DNA of 36,659 nucleotides, from the NCBI GenBank assembly GCA_947458405.1, contig CANGZW010000026.1, positions 1-36,659 of the forward strand, read 5' to 3'. This DNA is from Leptospiraceae bacterium (GTDB lineage: Bacteria > Spirochaetota > Leptospiria > Leptospirales > Leptospiraceae). This document shows positions 7,798-15,725 of this stretch, piece by piece (within the stretch, counting starts at the first letter, position 1; every line of letters begins with the position of its first letter). The notes beneath the pieces are model-generated. The model saw only the letters and a program-made list of their open reading frames with translations, was not told the origin of the DNA and did no database searches. The translations under genes and the position numbers were made by a program.

Positions 7798-9938
7798 TAT
7801 TTTCTTCTCCATTTGTGAAACTCTTCAACAATTTTTAGTAATTTTTCTGGTTTTCTGGCTTTTTTCCAATTACCGGCTACATATTTATTACCTTCGCCCA
7901 TAGTTGGATATGCATGAATAGTACCTAGAATCTTATTGAGACCAATTTTGTACTTCATAGCTAAAACAAATTCAGATAATAGTTCTCCTGCATTGTATCC
8001 AACTATTGTAACACCAAGAATTTTATCCTTACCCGGTTCAGTTAAAACTTTTATAAATCCTTTATTTTCGCTTTCTGTAATCGCTCGATCCAAATCATGA
8101 AGATCATACTTTGTGATCTCAACAGGAATATTTTTTTGGATTGATTCATCTTCCGTTAATCCTACGTGAGAAACTTCGGGATCAGTAAAGGTAGTATATG
8201 GTATTACGGAATAATCAGTCTTAAACTTTATAAATATACCAAAAAGAGCATTAACGGAAGCATACCAGGCTTCATGTGATGCAGTATGGGTCAGTTGAAA
8301 GGGTCCAGCAACATCACCGCAGGCAAAAATATTTGGATAATTGGTTTCCATAAATTCATTTACTACAATAGATTTTCTATTACTTATTTTTACTCCCAAT
8401 TCTTCCAATCCAAATCCTTCTATTCGGGGTTTCCTTCCCATACTAAGTAGTACATGATCAAATTCTATTTCTTTAATTATTGAATTTGATTCAACTTTAG
8501 CAATATAGTTATTATTATTTTTTATAAATTCAATTAATTTATGAGAAGTTAGTATAGTAATACCTTCATCAGTTAAAATCTTATTCATAAAAGAGGAAAC
8601 ATCTTTATCATCTCTTGGAAGAATTTTATCTGCAAATTCAATCAAAGTTACTTTAGATCCTAATCTAGAAAAAGCCTGTGCCATTTCGCAACCAATGGCA
8701 CCTCCTCCAATTATAAGGAAACTTTTAGGTAGGCTTTTAAGATTCCAAAGAGTCTCTGAGGTTAAATAGGGAACTTGGTTAATTCCAGGGATATTGGGGA
8801 TAAGTGGGCTTGCCCCTGTTGCGATAACTATGTTCTTGGTTGTAAGAATTTTTCCATTTACTTCTATTTCATAAGGAGATAAAATTTTAGCTGAACCTGT
8901 TATACAATCAACTCCTAATTTTGAATATCTGTCTATTGAATCATTTGGTTCGATAGTTTTGATAATATTAGAAACTCTATTCATTATATCTACAAAATCA
9001 AAATCGATATCTACCTTTTTTAATCCAAAATCCTTTGCTTTTTTTGAGAGATGAACTTTTTTTGCACTTGATATGATTGCTTTAGATGGAACACATCCAT
9101 AGTTCAAACAATCTCCACCCATTTTATGTTTTTCAATTAGAGCAACTTTAGCCTTTACAGTTGATGCGATATAAGATGTTACAAGTCCTGCTGCTCCACC
9201 ACCGATTGCGATTATATTATAATCAAAATTATTGGGTTTTTTATAGTTTTTATAAATTTTATTTATTTTAATTTTATTTACTATAAATTTTGCAAATAAA
9301 GGAAGTAGTCCTAATGCTAGAAAAGATAAGAGTAGAGGAAGGGACACAATATCTTTAGGATTATTTAAGGATGCTAGTTGTGTTCCTGCATTGACATAAA
9401 CTATTGTTCCTGGTAACATCCCAATTTGACTAACTAAGAAAAACTGAAATACAGAAATTTTTGAAATGCCCATCAATAGATTGATTAAGAAAAAAGGAAA
9501 AGCGGGAATTAACCGCAAAGAGAGTAAGTAGAATTTACCATCTTCTTCTAAACCTTTATTTATGGATTCCAGAGATGATCCAAACTTAGTTTGGACTAAG
9601 TCTCTAAATAAATATCTTGAAAATAAAAAACTGAGTGTAGCTCCTAAGGTACTTGCAAATGAAACTAGTATAGTACCGGTAACTACTCCAAATATAGCAC
9701 CTGCCGCCAAAGTAAAAATTGTTGCCCCAGGAAAAGATATAGCTACACTTACCACATATACTACAAAATATATGATTATGAATAAAATCTCATTTTCATG
9801 ATAGGTACTTATAAAAGTATCCTTTTGGGATTTTAAATATTCAAAGTTTAATAAATCTTGTAAACCGTAATACCTCGCTATAATGAAGAGGATAATTAAT
9901 AGAAATAGAATTAGAATTTGTTTAAATATTTTATTCAA
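7797..9938 (-). CDS. VTT/TVP38 membrane domain fused to FAD-dependent pyridine nucleotide-disulfide oxidoreductase
   Basis: A 713-residue two-domain fusion. Residues ~1-230 are a DedA/TVP38-TMEM64-type (VTT) integral membrane domain with a first helix at ~6-23, a conserved G-rich segment (FPGATIFTLAAGAIFG) and helices through ~225. Residues ~240-713 resemble dihydrolipoamide dehydrogenase or mercuric reductase: FAD-binding IAIGGGAAGLVTSY, redox-active GGDCLNYGCVPSK (Cys277, Cys282), NAD(P)-binding IIGGGAIGCEMAQAF, FACGDVAGP for the FAD, and a C-terminal dimer domain with HAYPTMGEG as the His-Glu pair. The NmerA and C-terminal Cys-Cys mercury motifs are absent, so mercuric reductase is unlikely. 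The start is TTG at 9938, preceded by AAGGA at 9 nt. Fusions of this type occur in other bacteria; the substrate is unknown. It is the first gene of an operon with DUF547. Confidence 0.92.
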   Translation of the reverse strand: MNKIFKQILILFLLIILFIIARYYGLQDLLNFEYLKSQKDTFISTYHENEILFIIIYFVVYVVSVAISFPGATIFTLAAGAIFGVVTGTILVSFASTLGATLSFLFSRYLFRDLVQTKFGSSLESINKGLEEDGKFYLLSLRLIPAFPFFLINLLMGISKISVFQFFLVSQIGMLPGTIVYVNAGTQLASLNNPKDIVSLPLLLSFLALGLLPLFAKFIVNKIKINKIYKNYKKPNNFDYNIIAIGGGAAGLVTSYIASTVKAKVALIEKHKMGGDCLNYGCVPSKAIISSAKKVHLSKKAKDFGLKKVDIDFDFVDIMNRVSNIIKTIEPNDSIDRYSKLGVDCITGSAKILSPYEIEVNGKILTTKNIVIATGASPLIPNIPGINQVPYLTSETLWNLKSLPKSFLIIGGGAIGCEMAQAFSRLGSKVTLIEFADKILPRDDKDVSSFMNKILTDEGITILTSHKLIEFIKNNNNYIAKVESNSIIKEIEFDHVLLSMGRKPRIEGFGLEELGVKISNRKSIVVNEFMETNYPNIFACGDVAGPFQLTHTASHEAWYASVNALFGIFIKFKTDYSVIPYTTFTDPEVSHVGLTEDESIQKNIPVEITKYDLHDLDRAITESENKGFIKVLTEPGKDKILGVTIVGYNAGELLSEFVLAMKYKIGLNKILGTIHAYPTMGEGNKYVAGNWKKARKPEKLLKIVEEFHKWRRK
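7804..7810 (-). promoter_or_regulatory. Shine-Dalgarno that fixes the DUF547 start
   Basis: GGAGAAG on the minus strand, placed ideally for the ATG at 7797 and overlapping the alternative ATG at 7812, which it therefore argues against. It lies within the last codons of the upstream flavoprotein gene. Confidence 0.7.
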
Positions 9939-9964
9939 GTATTTGTGTCCTTTTATTATTTATC

Positions 9965-9990
9965 GAGTAATTAATATAAATTAACTACTC
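9965..9990. repeat. Imperfect inverted repeat upstream of the VTT-flavoprotein gene
   Basis: Arms GAGTAATTAAT and ATTAACTACTC (11 bp, one mismatch) around an ATAA loop. It lies between the end of the symporter operon (10008) and the start of the flavoprotein gene (9938). No T-run follows on the minus strand, so an operator is as likely as a terminator. Confidence 0.4.
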
Positions 9991-10007
9991 ATATATTTGC
10001 TTACTCT

Positions 10008-10229
10008 TTAGTCTTTATTTTTTTTATATGCATAAATAAGTGATAAAACAGTTATAAAAATATCATCACCCCAGCCTAAAATCGGAATTATATCTGGAAT
10101 AAAATCTATTGGTGATAGATCATAGAAAAAAGCAAAAGCTATTATTCCGATAATTTTAATATACTTATATTTATCTTTTCTTTTAGAATTATCCTCATTA
10201 GGATTCGTAGTATCTTTTATTTCTTTCAT
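10008..10229 (-). CDS. DUF1232 (YkvA-type) small membrane protein
   Basis: A 73-residue protein with a charged N-terminus (~1-22), a hydrophobic helix (~25-37), and the DUF1232 signature DLSPIDFIPDIIPILGWGDD followed by a second hydrophobic helix and a basic tail. The biochemical function of the family is unknown. Its start ATG overlaps the symporter stop by 4 nt, so it is the last gene of the DUF485-symporter operon and translationally coupled to it. Confidence 0.88.
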   Translation of the reverse strand: MKEIKDTTNPNEDNSKRKDKYKYIKIIGIIAFAFFYDLSPIDFIPDIIPILGWGDDIFITVLSLIYAYKKNKD

Positions 10230-11767
10230 TCTGCACCTATACCGAGATACATTCTCACTTTTTCTAATTCATATTTTTTCTGTGCCTCTACTTCAGGATA
10301 AATTATAGAAAAAATATATCCAAAAAGAAAAGACAGGGTCATGGAAATAATAGCAGGATTTTTTAAAGGAATTATCGCAGATTCATTCTTTAAAATATCA
10401 ACCCAAACTGTAGGACTGAGAATAATGAGTAGTACAGCACTAATTGATCCTGAGAGAATTGAGGCAATCGCACCATTAGTAGAAAAATTTTTCCAGATAA
10501 TTGATAAAAAAAGTGATGGAAAATTTCCACTAGCCGCTATAGAAAAAGCAAGTCCCACCAAAAAAGCTACATTTTGATCCTTGAACAATATTCCTAAAGT
10601 TATCGCAATAATTCCAAAAATAATCGTAGCAATTCGGGCGACTTTAACCTGCTCATCTTCACTTGCTTTTCCATCTTTTATGACATTAAAATATATATCA
10701 TGTGATACCGTTGAAGCCGCGGCAAGTGTAAGTCCCGCCACTACAGCTAAAATTGTTGCAAAGGCAACTGCCGCAATAAAACCAAGAAAAGGAGTTCCGC
10801 CTAACATTTCTGCTAATAATGGAGCGGACATATTTCCACCTTTGTCAATACTTTGGATAAAATCTCTCCCCAGTATCACTGAAGCAGAAAACCCAACTAC
10901 CGGGATGATCAAATAAAAGTATCCTATAAAAGTTGTAGCATAAAGAATAGATTTTCTAGCTTCTCTAGCATCCGGAACAGTAAAGAATCTCATCAATATA
11001 TGCGGAAGTCCTAATAAACCTAGCATTAATGCTAAACCTAAAGAAATAGAATCAATAGGATTAGTTATAAATCCACCGGGTTCAAGTGCTGAGTTTCCAT
11101 ACATCTTTTCCACTTCTATATATACATTCCCAATATTAAAGTCGAATTTTCTTAAAGCTAAAAGTAACAAAAGTGTAACACCAAATAAAAGTAAGAATGC
11201 TTTTATGATTTGAACCCATGTAGTTGCAATCATCCCACCAAACAATACATAAAGAAGCATTACGGTTCCAACAGCAATTACTGCAAAATGATAAGGTAAA
11301 CCAAACATAAGTTCAATAAGTTTTCCTGAACCAACGATTTGAGCAATGGTGTAAGTTATCGTTACTAAAATACTAGAAATGGATGACGTAATACGAATTG
11401 GTTTTTGTCGTAAACGAAAAGCTAAAACATCAGCAAATGTATATTTACCTAGATTTCTGAGTGGCTCTGCTATTAAAAACATTAATGCAGGCCAACCAAC
11501 TAACCAACCAACTGCATAAATCATTCCATCATAACCTTTTAAAGCAACCATACCTGATATTCCCAAAAAAGAAGCCGCTGACATATAATCCCCCGCAAGG
11601 GCTAATCCGTTCTGAAATCCTGTAACACTGCGTCCAGCCGCATAAAATTCAGAAGATGTTTTCGTTTTTTTTGCTGCCCAATATGTGATATAAAGAGTAA
11701 GCAATACAAAAACGGCAAAGAAAGAAATAGATGTAATATTAGGTTGTCCTAGAGAAGATGTACTCAT
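10226..11767 (-). CDS. actP: Sodium:solute symporter, acetate permease (ActP)-like
   Basis: A 513-residue, ~13-helix transporter of the SSS family. Family features include the early S-SEFYAAGRSV--FQNGLALAGDYMSAASFLG region (substrate and Na+ site of TM1), GxIxAxxWxQ-type GGMIATTWVQIIKAFLL, and A-G-T-AAASTVSHDIY in the middle of the protein. The best match by eye is the cation/acetate symporter ActP, and the pairing with an upstream DUF485 protein repeats the E. coli yjcH-actP arrangement. No acetyl-CoA synthetase gene is seen here. It overlaps both operon neighbours by 4 nt. The substrate (acetate or another short carboxylate) is inferred from the family and the DUF485 partner. Confidence 0.9.
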   Translation of the reverse strand: MSTSSLGQPNITSISFFAVFVLLTLYITYWAAKKTKTSSEFYAAGRSVTGFQNGLALAGDYMSAASFLGISGMVALKGYDGMIYAVGWLVGWPALMFLIAEPLRNLGKYTFADVLAFRLRQKPIRITSSISSILVTITYTIAQIVGSGKLIELMFGLPYHFAVIAVGTVMLLYVLFGGMIATTWVQIIKAFLLLFGVTLLLLLALRKFDFNIGNVYIEVEKMYGNSALEPGGFITNPIDSISLGLALMLGLLGLPHILMRFFTVPDAREARKSILYATTFIGYFYLIIPVVGFSASVILGRDFIQSIDKGGNMSAPLLAEMLGGTPFLGFIAAVAFATILAVVAGLTLAAASTVSHDIYFNVIKDGKASEDEQVKVARIATIIFGIIAITLGILFKDQNVAFLVGLAFSIAASGNFPSLFLSIIWKNFSTNGAIASILSGSISAVLLIILSPTVWVDILKNESAIIPLKNPAIISMTLSFLFGYIFSIIYPEVEAQKKYELEKVRMYLGIGAE

Positions 11768-12075
11768 ATCTTCTCTTCTTTTAATAAGGTTTTGAGGTGA
11801 TCAACATCTTTATCGTATGACATATTCGCCCAATTAACATAAATTAGTGTTAGTATCCAAGAAAAAAGTATAACAAGTCCTGCCAATACAAGTCCTATAT
11901 TTGTGGATCCTCCAACTTTTACTATCATCAAATCTCTTTTGAAGGCTATAAGAGAAATATATCCGTAGTATGTAAAAAATAATAAAAAAAGTAAAAAAAA
12001 GCTCATTGTCCATCTTTTTCGAACTAATGCATGGAAAATTGGTAACTCGATTAACTCATGAGGAGAATGTTTCAT
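11764..12075 (-). CDS. DUF485 (YjcH-like) inner-membrane protein
   Basis: A 103-residue protein with two hydrophobic helices (~24-46 and ~57-80) and the family pattern F-x-x-LVRKRWTMSFFL near the start and LIYVNWANMSYDKDVD near the end. DUF485 proteins are encoded next to ActP-type symporters in many bacteria and are thought to accompany the transporter. The start at 12075 has AGGA 9 nt upstream. Its stop overlaps the symporter start (ATGA). It is the first gene of the three-gene operon. Confidence 0.9.
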   Translation of the reverse strand: MKHSPHELIELPIFHALVRKRWTMSFFLLFLLFFTYYGYISLIAFKRDLMIVKVGGSTNIGLVLAGLVILFSWILTLIYVNWANMSYDKDVDHLKTLLKEEKI

Positions 12076-12111
12076 GGGGTTTATTCCTGATTTAACTTAA
12101 ATTTCAATTAA

Positions 12112-12140
12112 ATATTTGTATTTATTTTAAGGAATGTCAA
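12112..12140 (-). promoter_or_regulatory. Sigma70-type promoter of the DUF485-actP-DUF1232 operon
   Basis: On the minus strand a perfect TTGACA (-35, 12140-12135) is followed after 17 bp by AAATAT (weak -10, 12117-12112). This would give a leader of about 30 nt that includes the AGGA ribosome binding site of the DUF485 gene. Confidence 0.55.
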
Positions 12141-12506
12141 CTATTAAATTATTGCAAGGTCTTTGATTCTGGAAGAGAGAGGCACTTATATTCAAATTAA
12201 CTTTAAAAATTATTATTTTTTGATTATCAAAAACTATCCTGAATTTCTTAAAGTGGGGGGCGCAGGCTTATAATATTTTATTTGAACTCAATACTAAGTT
12301 ATTTGTTAAGTACTTTAGTTTATATAGTTAATTTTATTTTAGAAGAATTATAGCTGAAATTAAATAATAGATATATAGAATTTTATTAAAAAAATAAGAA
12401 ATTCAAATCATATCCTTATTTATTTTTTCTATAATAAAAATTATAATATTTCGTAATACAGATAAAATATGTTACCACATCTAATTAAATTAATTTAAAA
12501 TTTCAA

Positions 12507-12535
12507 TTGACTGATTTAGATTTCTAAATTAAGTA
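12507..12535 (+). promoter_or_regulatory. Candidate promoter of the deaminase gene
   Basis: TTGACT (12507-12512), 17-bp spacer, TAAGTA (12530-12535). The GTG start codon is at 12542, so transcription would begin at or next to the start codon. There is no Shine-Dalgarno, and an in-frame TAA at 12536 excludes a start further upstream. Confidence 0.45.
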
Positions 12536-12541
12536 TAAATC

Positions 12542-13852
12542 GTGAAAACATATTCTGACTTAATTGAACTTCATTCTCATTTATATGGATCATTGTCAGC
12601 TGAAATATTATATGAGATAGGAAAAAATAATCCAAATCCTAGATGGCATATATTTACTGAATCTTATGAAAAATTATTTCATAAAAAAATAGATACTAAA
12701 AATTTTTTTAAAACTTTTGATTCATTAGATAAATTTAAAGAACTATATTATTTTTTAGAAAAAGCGCCTTTTGAAGTATTTCAATCTAAGTTTAATCTAA
12801 TAATAGCCCTTTCGAGGTTTAATCCCGAAGAAATCAGAGAAATATCAAAAAATGTACTACGAGAAAGTGCAAATAAAGGTATTAAATATTCTGAATTCAG
12901 AATTATGTATAGTCCTATGGCATTAGAAAGCGATTACTTAGAGCGAACTTTAGCGGCATGTATTGGACTATCCGAGGGTGAGAAGTATTACAATGTAAAA
13001 GGCAGATTGGTTGTATCCTTACATAGAAACCCTGGATTTGAAGATCAATATAGTTGGTTAAAAAAAGCAATGCAAGAGCATAAAATAATTTCTGATTATT
13101 TGGTTGGAATAGACTTTTGTAATATAGAAGAAGGGTATTCTCCGAAGTATAAAAAAGATTTTTTCAAAAAAGTTTTACAAGATAATGAGTTAGATCAAGA
13201 TAATTCCTTAGCAATTCTATACCATGTAGGAGAAAGCTTTCAGGATAAGTCTCATCTATCAGCTTGTAGATGGATTGCTGAATCCTCAGATTTTGGTGCA
13301 CATAGATTAGGACATTGTATTGCATTGGGTGAAAAAATAGATAAATATTTTGGGATAGAGAGGTTAGAATTAAGAGAAGAATTTGTTGATACAAATGAAT
13401 ATATTTTAAGTAATTATGATGATATTTCTCAATTTGGAAAATTCTCTGAATATGAGTACTTTCAATCAAATCTAAGCAAGGCAAATTCCGGTAACAAAGA
13501 CATTACAATTTCTTATGATGATACATTCTTAAAAAATCTTGAAACTTTTCGTAAATATGTAATACAAAAGCTAATAAAAAATGATACAGTGGTAGAATCC
13601 TGTCCTAGTTCAAATTTTCTTATTGGAATGATCGATACTTATGAAAATTTACCGGTAAAAGTATTTTCCGAAACTAATTTGAAATTAACAATCGGGGCAG
13701 ATGACCCAGGAATTTTTAATATAGATTTACAGGGGGAATATAAGATTTGCGAGTCGATTGGAATTCCATCTGATAAATTAAAATCCATCATTTTAAACTC
13801 GAAACAATATACTTCAGAGATTCTCAGCGGGAAGAAAAATATCGCGCCCTAA
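12542..13852 (+). CDS. Adenosine deaminase family amidohydrolase
   Basis: A 436-residue metal-dependent deaminase of the ADA/AMPD superfamily, which hydrolytically deaminates (amino)purine nucleosides or related substrates. The visible zinc and catalytic elements are ELHSHLYGS (His11, His13), YHVGES (His228; canonical enzymes usually have HAGE), the AHRLGHCIAL block (His254, His258), CPSSNFLIG and TIGADDPGIF (Asp387, Asp388). It is longer than E. coli Add (~333) and has extra segments between His258 and the CPSSN block, so the true substrate is uncertain. The start is GTG at 12542 because an in-frame stop immediately precedes it. Its last codons and stop codon lie inside the oppositely oriented tRNA-Arg gene. 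Confidence 0.85.
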   Translation: MKTYSDLIELHSHLYGSLSAEILYEIGKNNPNPRWHIFTESYEKLFHKKIDTKNFFKTFDSLDKFKELYYFLEKAPFEVFQSKFNLIIALSRFNPEEIREISKNVLRESANKGIKYSEFRIMYSPMALESDYLERTLAACIGLSEGEKYYNVKGRLVVSLHRNPGFEDQYSWLKKAMQEHKIISDYLVGIDFCNIEEGYSPKYKKDFFKKVLQDNELDQDNSLAILYHVGESFQDKSHLSACRWIAESSDFGAHRLGHCIALGEKIDKYFGIERLELREEFVDTNEYILSNYDDISQFGKFSEYEYFQSNLSKANSGNKDITISYDDTFLKNLETFRKYVIQKLIKNDTVVESCPSSNFLIGMIDTYENLPVKVFSETNLKLTIGADDPGIFNIDLQGEYKICESIGIPSDKLKSIILNSKQYTSEILSGKKNIAP

Positions 13853-13916
13853 AGGATTTGAACCTCCAACCTTTTGATCCGTAGTCAAATGCTCTATCCA
13901 GTTGAGCTAAGGGCGC
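13843..13916 (-). tRNA. tRNA-Arg (anticodon ACG)
   Basis: A complete cloverleaf on the minus strand: acceptor arms GCGCCCT/AGGGCGC, D-arm with AGCTCAACTGGATAGAGC, anticodon stem TTTGA/TCAAA with loop CTACGGA, T-arm GGAGGTTCAAATCCT. The discriminator base is G and CCA is not encoded. The 3' end overlaps the deaminase CDS (opposite strand) and the 5' end overlaps the small membrane protein CDS (same strand) by 10 nt. Confidence 0.96.
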
Positions 13917-14311
13917 TCTTTTTCTATTAGATAGGTTTCGAGAGCTTTTAAAATTTTCTCTCCAAACGGTAGTACCATATTTTTTTCTTTTTGCAGTGAG
14001 TAAATCAAAAATCCAGAACAACCCAGATAGTAAATTACACCTAAAAAGTGAATAATATTGGCTAAAATAGAACCAAAATAAGGAAATTTGGATGCGATTC
14101 CCCCAAATACTATACAGGAAAAGAAAATTCCAGTCAGAGTTATTGAGTATAGACAGTTTTTTCTTATTATTGGGTTCTCATATTTAAACAATACTAGGGG
14201 GTACCAACTAAAAAAGAGGGGGAGGAGGGCAATCTGAGATAATCCTTTATCAGTTTTCAGATGTTCCAGGAATTGCTTAAGTTTATGTATGGCAGAAGAA
14301 TTTTCGGTCAT
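13907..14311 (-). CDS. Small polytopic membrane protein lying between tRNA genes
   Basis: A 134-residue protein of unknown function. After a hydrophilic N-terminus (~1-25) it has hydrophobic helices at about 27-43, 53-72 and 82-105 and a charged tail. The gene starts 13 nt after the 3' end of tRNA-Ser(GCU), with no Shine-Dalgarno and a TATAAT four bases before the ATG (14321-14316). Its last codons and TAG are formed by the first ten bases of tRNA-Arg. The organisation implies one transcript in which tRNA processing would cut the mRNA on both sides. The protein is real by its composition and membrane pattern, but no family was recognised. Confidence 0.7.
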   Translation of the reverse strand: MTENSSAIHKLKQFLEHLKTDKGLSQIALLPLFFSWYPLVLFKYENPIIRKNCLYSITLTGIFFSCIVFGGIASKFPYFGSILANIIHFLGVIYYLGCSGFLIYSLQKEKNMVLPFGEKILKALETYLIEKERP

Positions 14312-14324
14312 TGTAATTATAGAT

Positions 14325-14413
<89 letters not shown>

Positions 14414-14417
14414 TAAT

Positions 14418-14501
<84 letters not shown>

Positions 14502-14513
14502 TGTTGCAATTCA

Positions 14514-14541
14514 ATCATTGAGATCGAACCCTATGTGTCAA
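14514..14541 (-). promoter_or_regulatory. Probable promoter of the tRNA-Ser/Ser-membrane protein-tRNA-Arg unit
   Basis: A perfect TTGACA (14541-14536) lies 16 bp from AATGAT (14519-14514; 4 of 6 matches to the -10 consensus). Initiation would fall a few bases before the 5' end of tRNA-Ser(UGA). Confidence 0.5.
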
Positions 14542-14616
14542 TGGAAAAATGATTAAAACTGTTGAAATTAAAATGGAAATCTTTCTAATTAGGAAAATAG
14601 TTTTGTAGAAGTTTGA

Positions 14617-15720
14617 CTATTTGGGAATAAAGAGGATAAAATCGGATCCACTACCAGTTGAACTATTCACATTTATAGAGCCATTACACAGTTCCATTAA
14701 TTCTTTACACAATAAAAGTCCAATGCCTGTTCCTTTTTCTCTGTTTGTGCCGGGTTTAGAATTAACATTTTCATAGTGAAAGAGATTATTTAGCTCATTT
14801 TCATTCATACCAATTCCTGTATCTTGAATATGAATATTACAGCCAAGATTAGTCATTTCTAAATAAATATTAACACTCCCATTTTTTAATGTATATTTAA
14901 TAGCATTTATTATAATATTTCTCAGAACAATTGTTAATACTTCTACATCAAATCGTACTACAAAATCAGATGGAATATTAATATTAATTTTAATATTCTT
15001 TCCAATGGAAAATGGCTCTACTGAATTTAAGATATCATTAATCTTTTCGAAAAGTACTACATTTTCAATCTTAAATTCTCTTTTTTTTAATTGAATAGAT
15101 GACCAGTTTAATAAATTATTTAATAGTAGAAAATTGCTATTTAATTGTTTGCCCAATGCAAAAAAAATATCTTTTGTATTTTCTAAATCAATATCTCCCT
15201 CATTTATTAAATCAACAATTCCTTTTAAGCTAGCTAATGGACCTCTTAAGTCATGTGCAATTATAGTAAATAATTTATCTTTAAAAGAATTAATTTCTTT
15301 TAGTTCTCTTTCAGACAATTGTAGCTTGAGTAAATTACTTTTTTCATTAGTTATTTCTCTATAGGTCCACAGATTTCCAAGGTAAGTATCTTTTTGTACC
15401 ACAGGAATGAAATTTCTAGAAAAAAATTTCCCGTCTAAGGTTTCAATTTCATCACCAATTACAACTAACTTTTTCAATAATATTTCAGTGATTCTTGAAG
15501 TAAATAATTCGGAATTTTTAAAATAATGCTTAAACTCATCTGCCATTTTCCCACAATCCAGTCCTAAAAAATCAGATGGTTTTTTATTCGGCTGAAAGTA
15601 GTCGCAGAATTTTTGATTGGTAAGTATTATTTTTCTCTTCTCGTCTTCAACTAAGACCCCTTCCAACATATTGTTGAGTAAGGTTTTAAATCTAATATTA
15701 TATAGATCGAGTTCGGGCAT
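14617..15720 (-). CDS. Soluble PAS-domain sensor histidine kinase
   Basis: A 367-residue kinase with no membrane segment. Residues ~5-125 form a PAS domain (FKTLLNNMLEGVLVED start, ITNEK end). A short coiled coil leads to the phosphoacceptor helix FTIIAHDLRGPLASLKG (His156). The HATPase domain shows the N box (LRNIIINAIKYT), G1 (DTGIGM) and G2 (GTGIGLLLCKEL). No response regulator is adjacent, so it is an orphan kinase in this window. It starts 5 nt after the stop of the ankyrin-repeat membrane protein, suggesting a two-gene operon in which the membrane partner might provide localisation or input (inference). Confidence 0.92.
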   Translation of the reverse strand: MPELDLYNIRFKTLLNNMLEGVLVEDEKRKIILTNQKFCDYFQPNKKPSDFLGLDCGKMADEFKHYFKNSELFTSRITEILLKKLVVIGDEIETLDGKFFSRNFIPVVQKDTYLGNLWTYREITNEKSNLLKLQLSERELKEINSFKDKLFTIIAHDLRGPLASLKGIVDLINEGDIDLENTKDIFFALGKQLNSNFLLLNNLLNWSSIQLKKREFKIENVVLFEKINDILNSVEPFSIGKNIKININIPSDFVVRFDVEVLTIVLRNIIINAIKYTLKNGSVNIYLEMTNLGCNIHIQDTGIGMNENELNNLFHYENVNSKPGTNREKGTGIGLLLCKELMELCNGSINVNSSTGSGSDFILFIPK

Positions 15721-15725
15721 GAAAA

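Larger units (their letters stand above)
12076..12541. other. 466-bp gene-free AT-rich intergenic region
   Basis: No ORF with coding character was found on either strand. It holds the apparent promoter of the DUF485-symporter operon at its left end and that of the deaminase at its right end. Between them are a near-palindrome (T6-GAT-TATC-A5) at 12216-12233 and an isolated G-rich patch (GTGGGGGGCGCAGGCT) at ~12253-12268, directly followed by a perfect TATAAT at 12269-12274. No tRNA, riboswitch or transposon end was recognised. Confidence 0.7.

Noticed and set aside
7797-9938. Mercuric reductase identity for the flavoprotein fusion
   Set aside because: There is no N-terminal metal-binding domain and no C-terminal vicinal Cys pair, and the N-terminal VTT domain is not a mer component; no mer genes are nearby.
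13164-13484. 106-codon minus-strand ORF inside the deaminase gene
   Set aside because: Antisense shadow; its sequence is low-complexity Ile/Leu/Gln/Tyr-rich and the plus strand carries conserved deaminase motifs.
13824-14021. 65-codon minus-strand ORF spanning tRNA-Arg
   Set aside because: It reads through the whole tRNA gene in another frame than the membrane protein, and its middle (APLAQLDRAFDYGSKG) resembles the common mistranslation of a tRNA.
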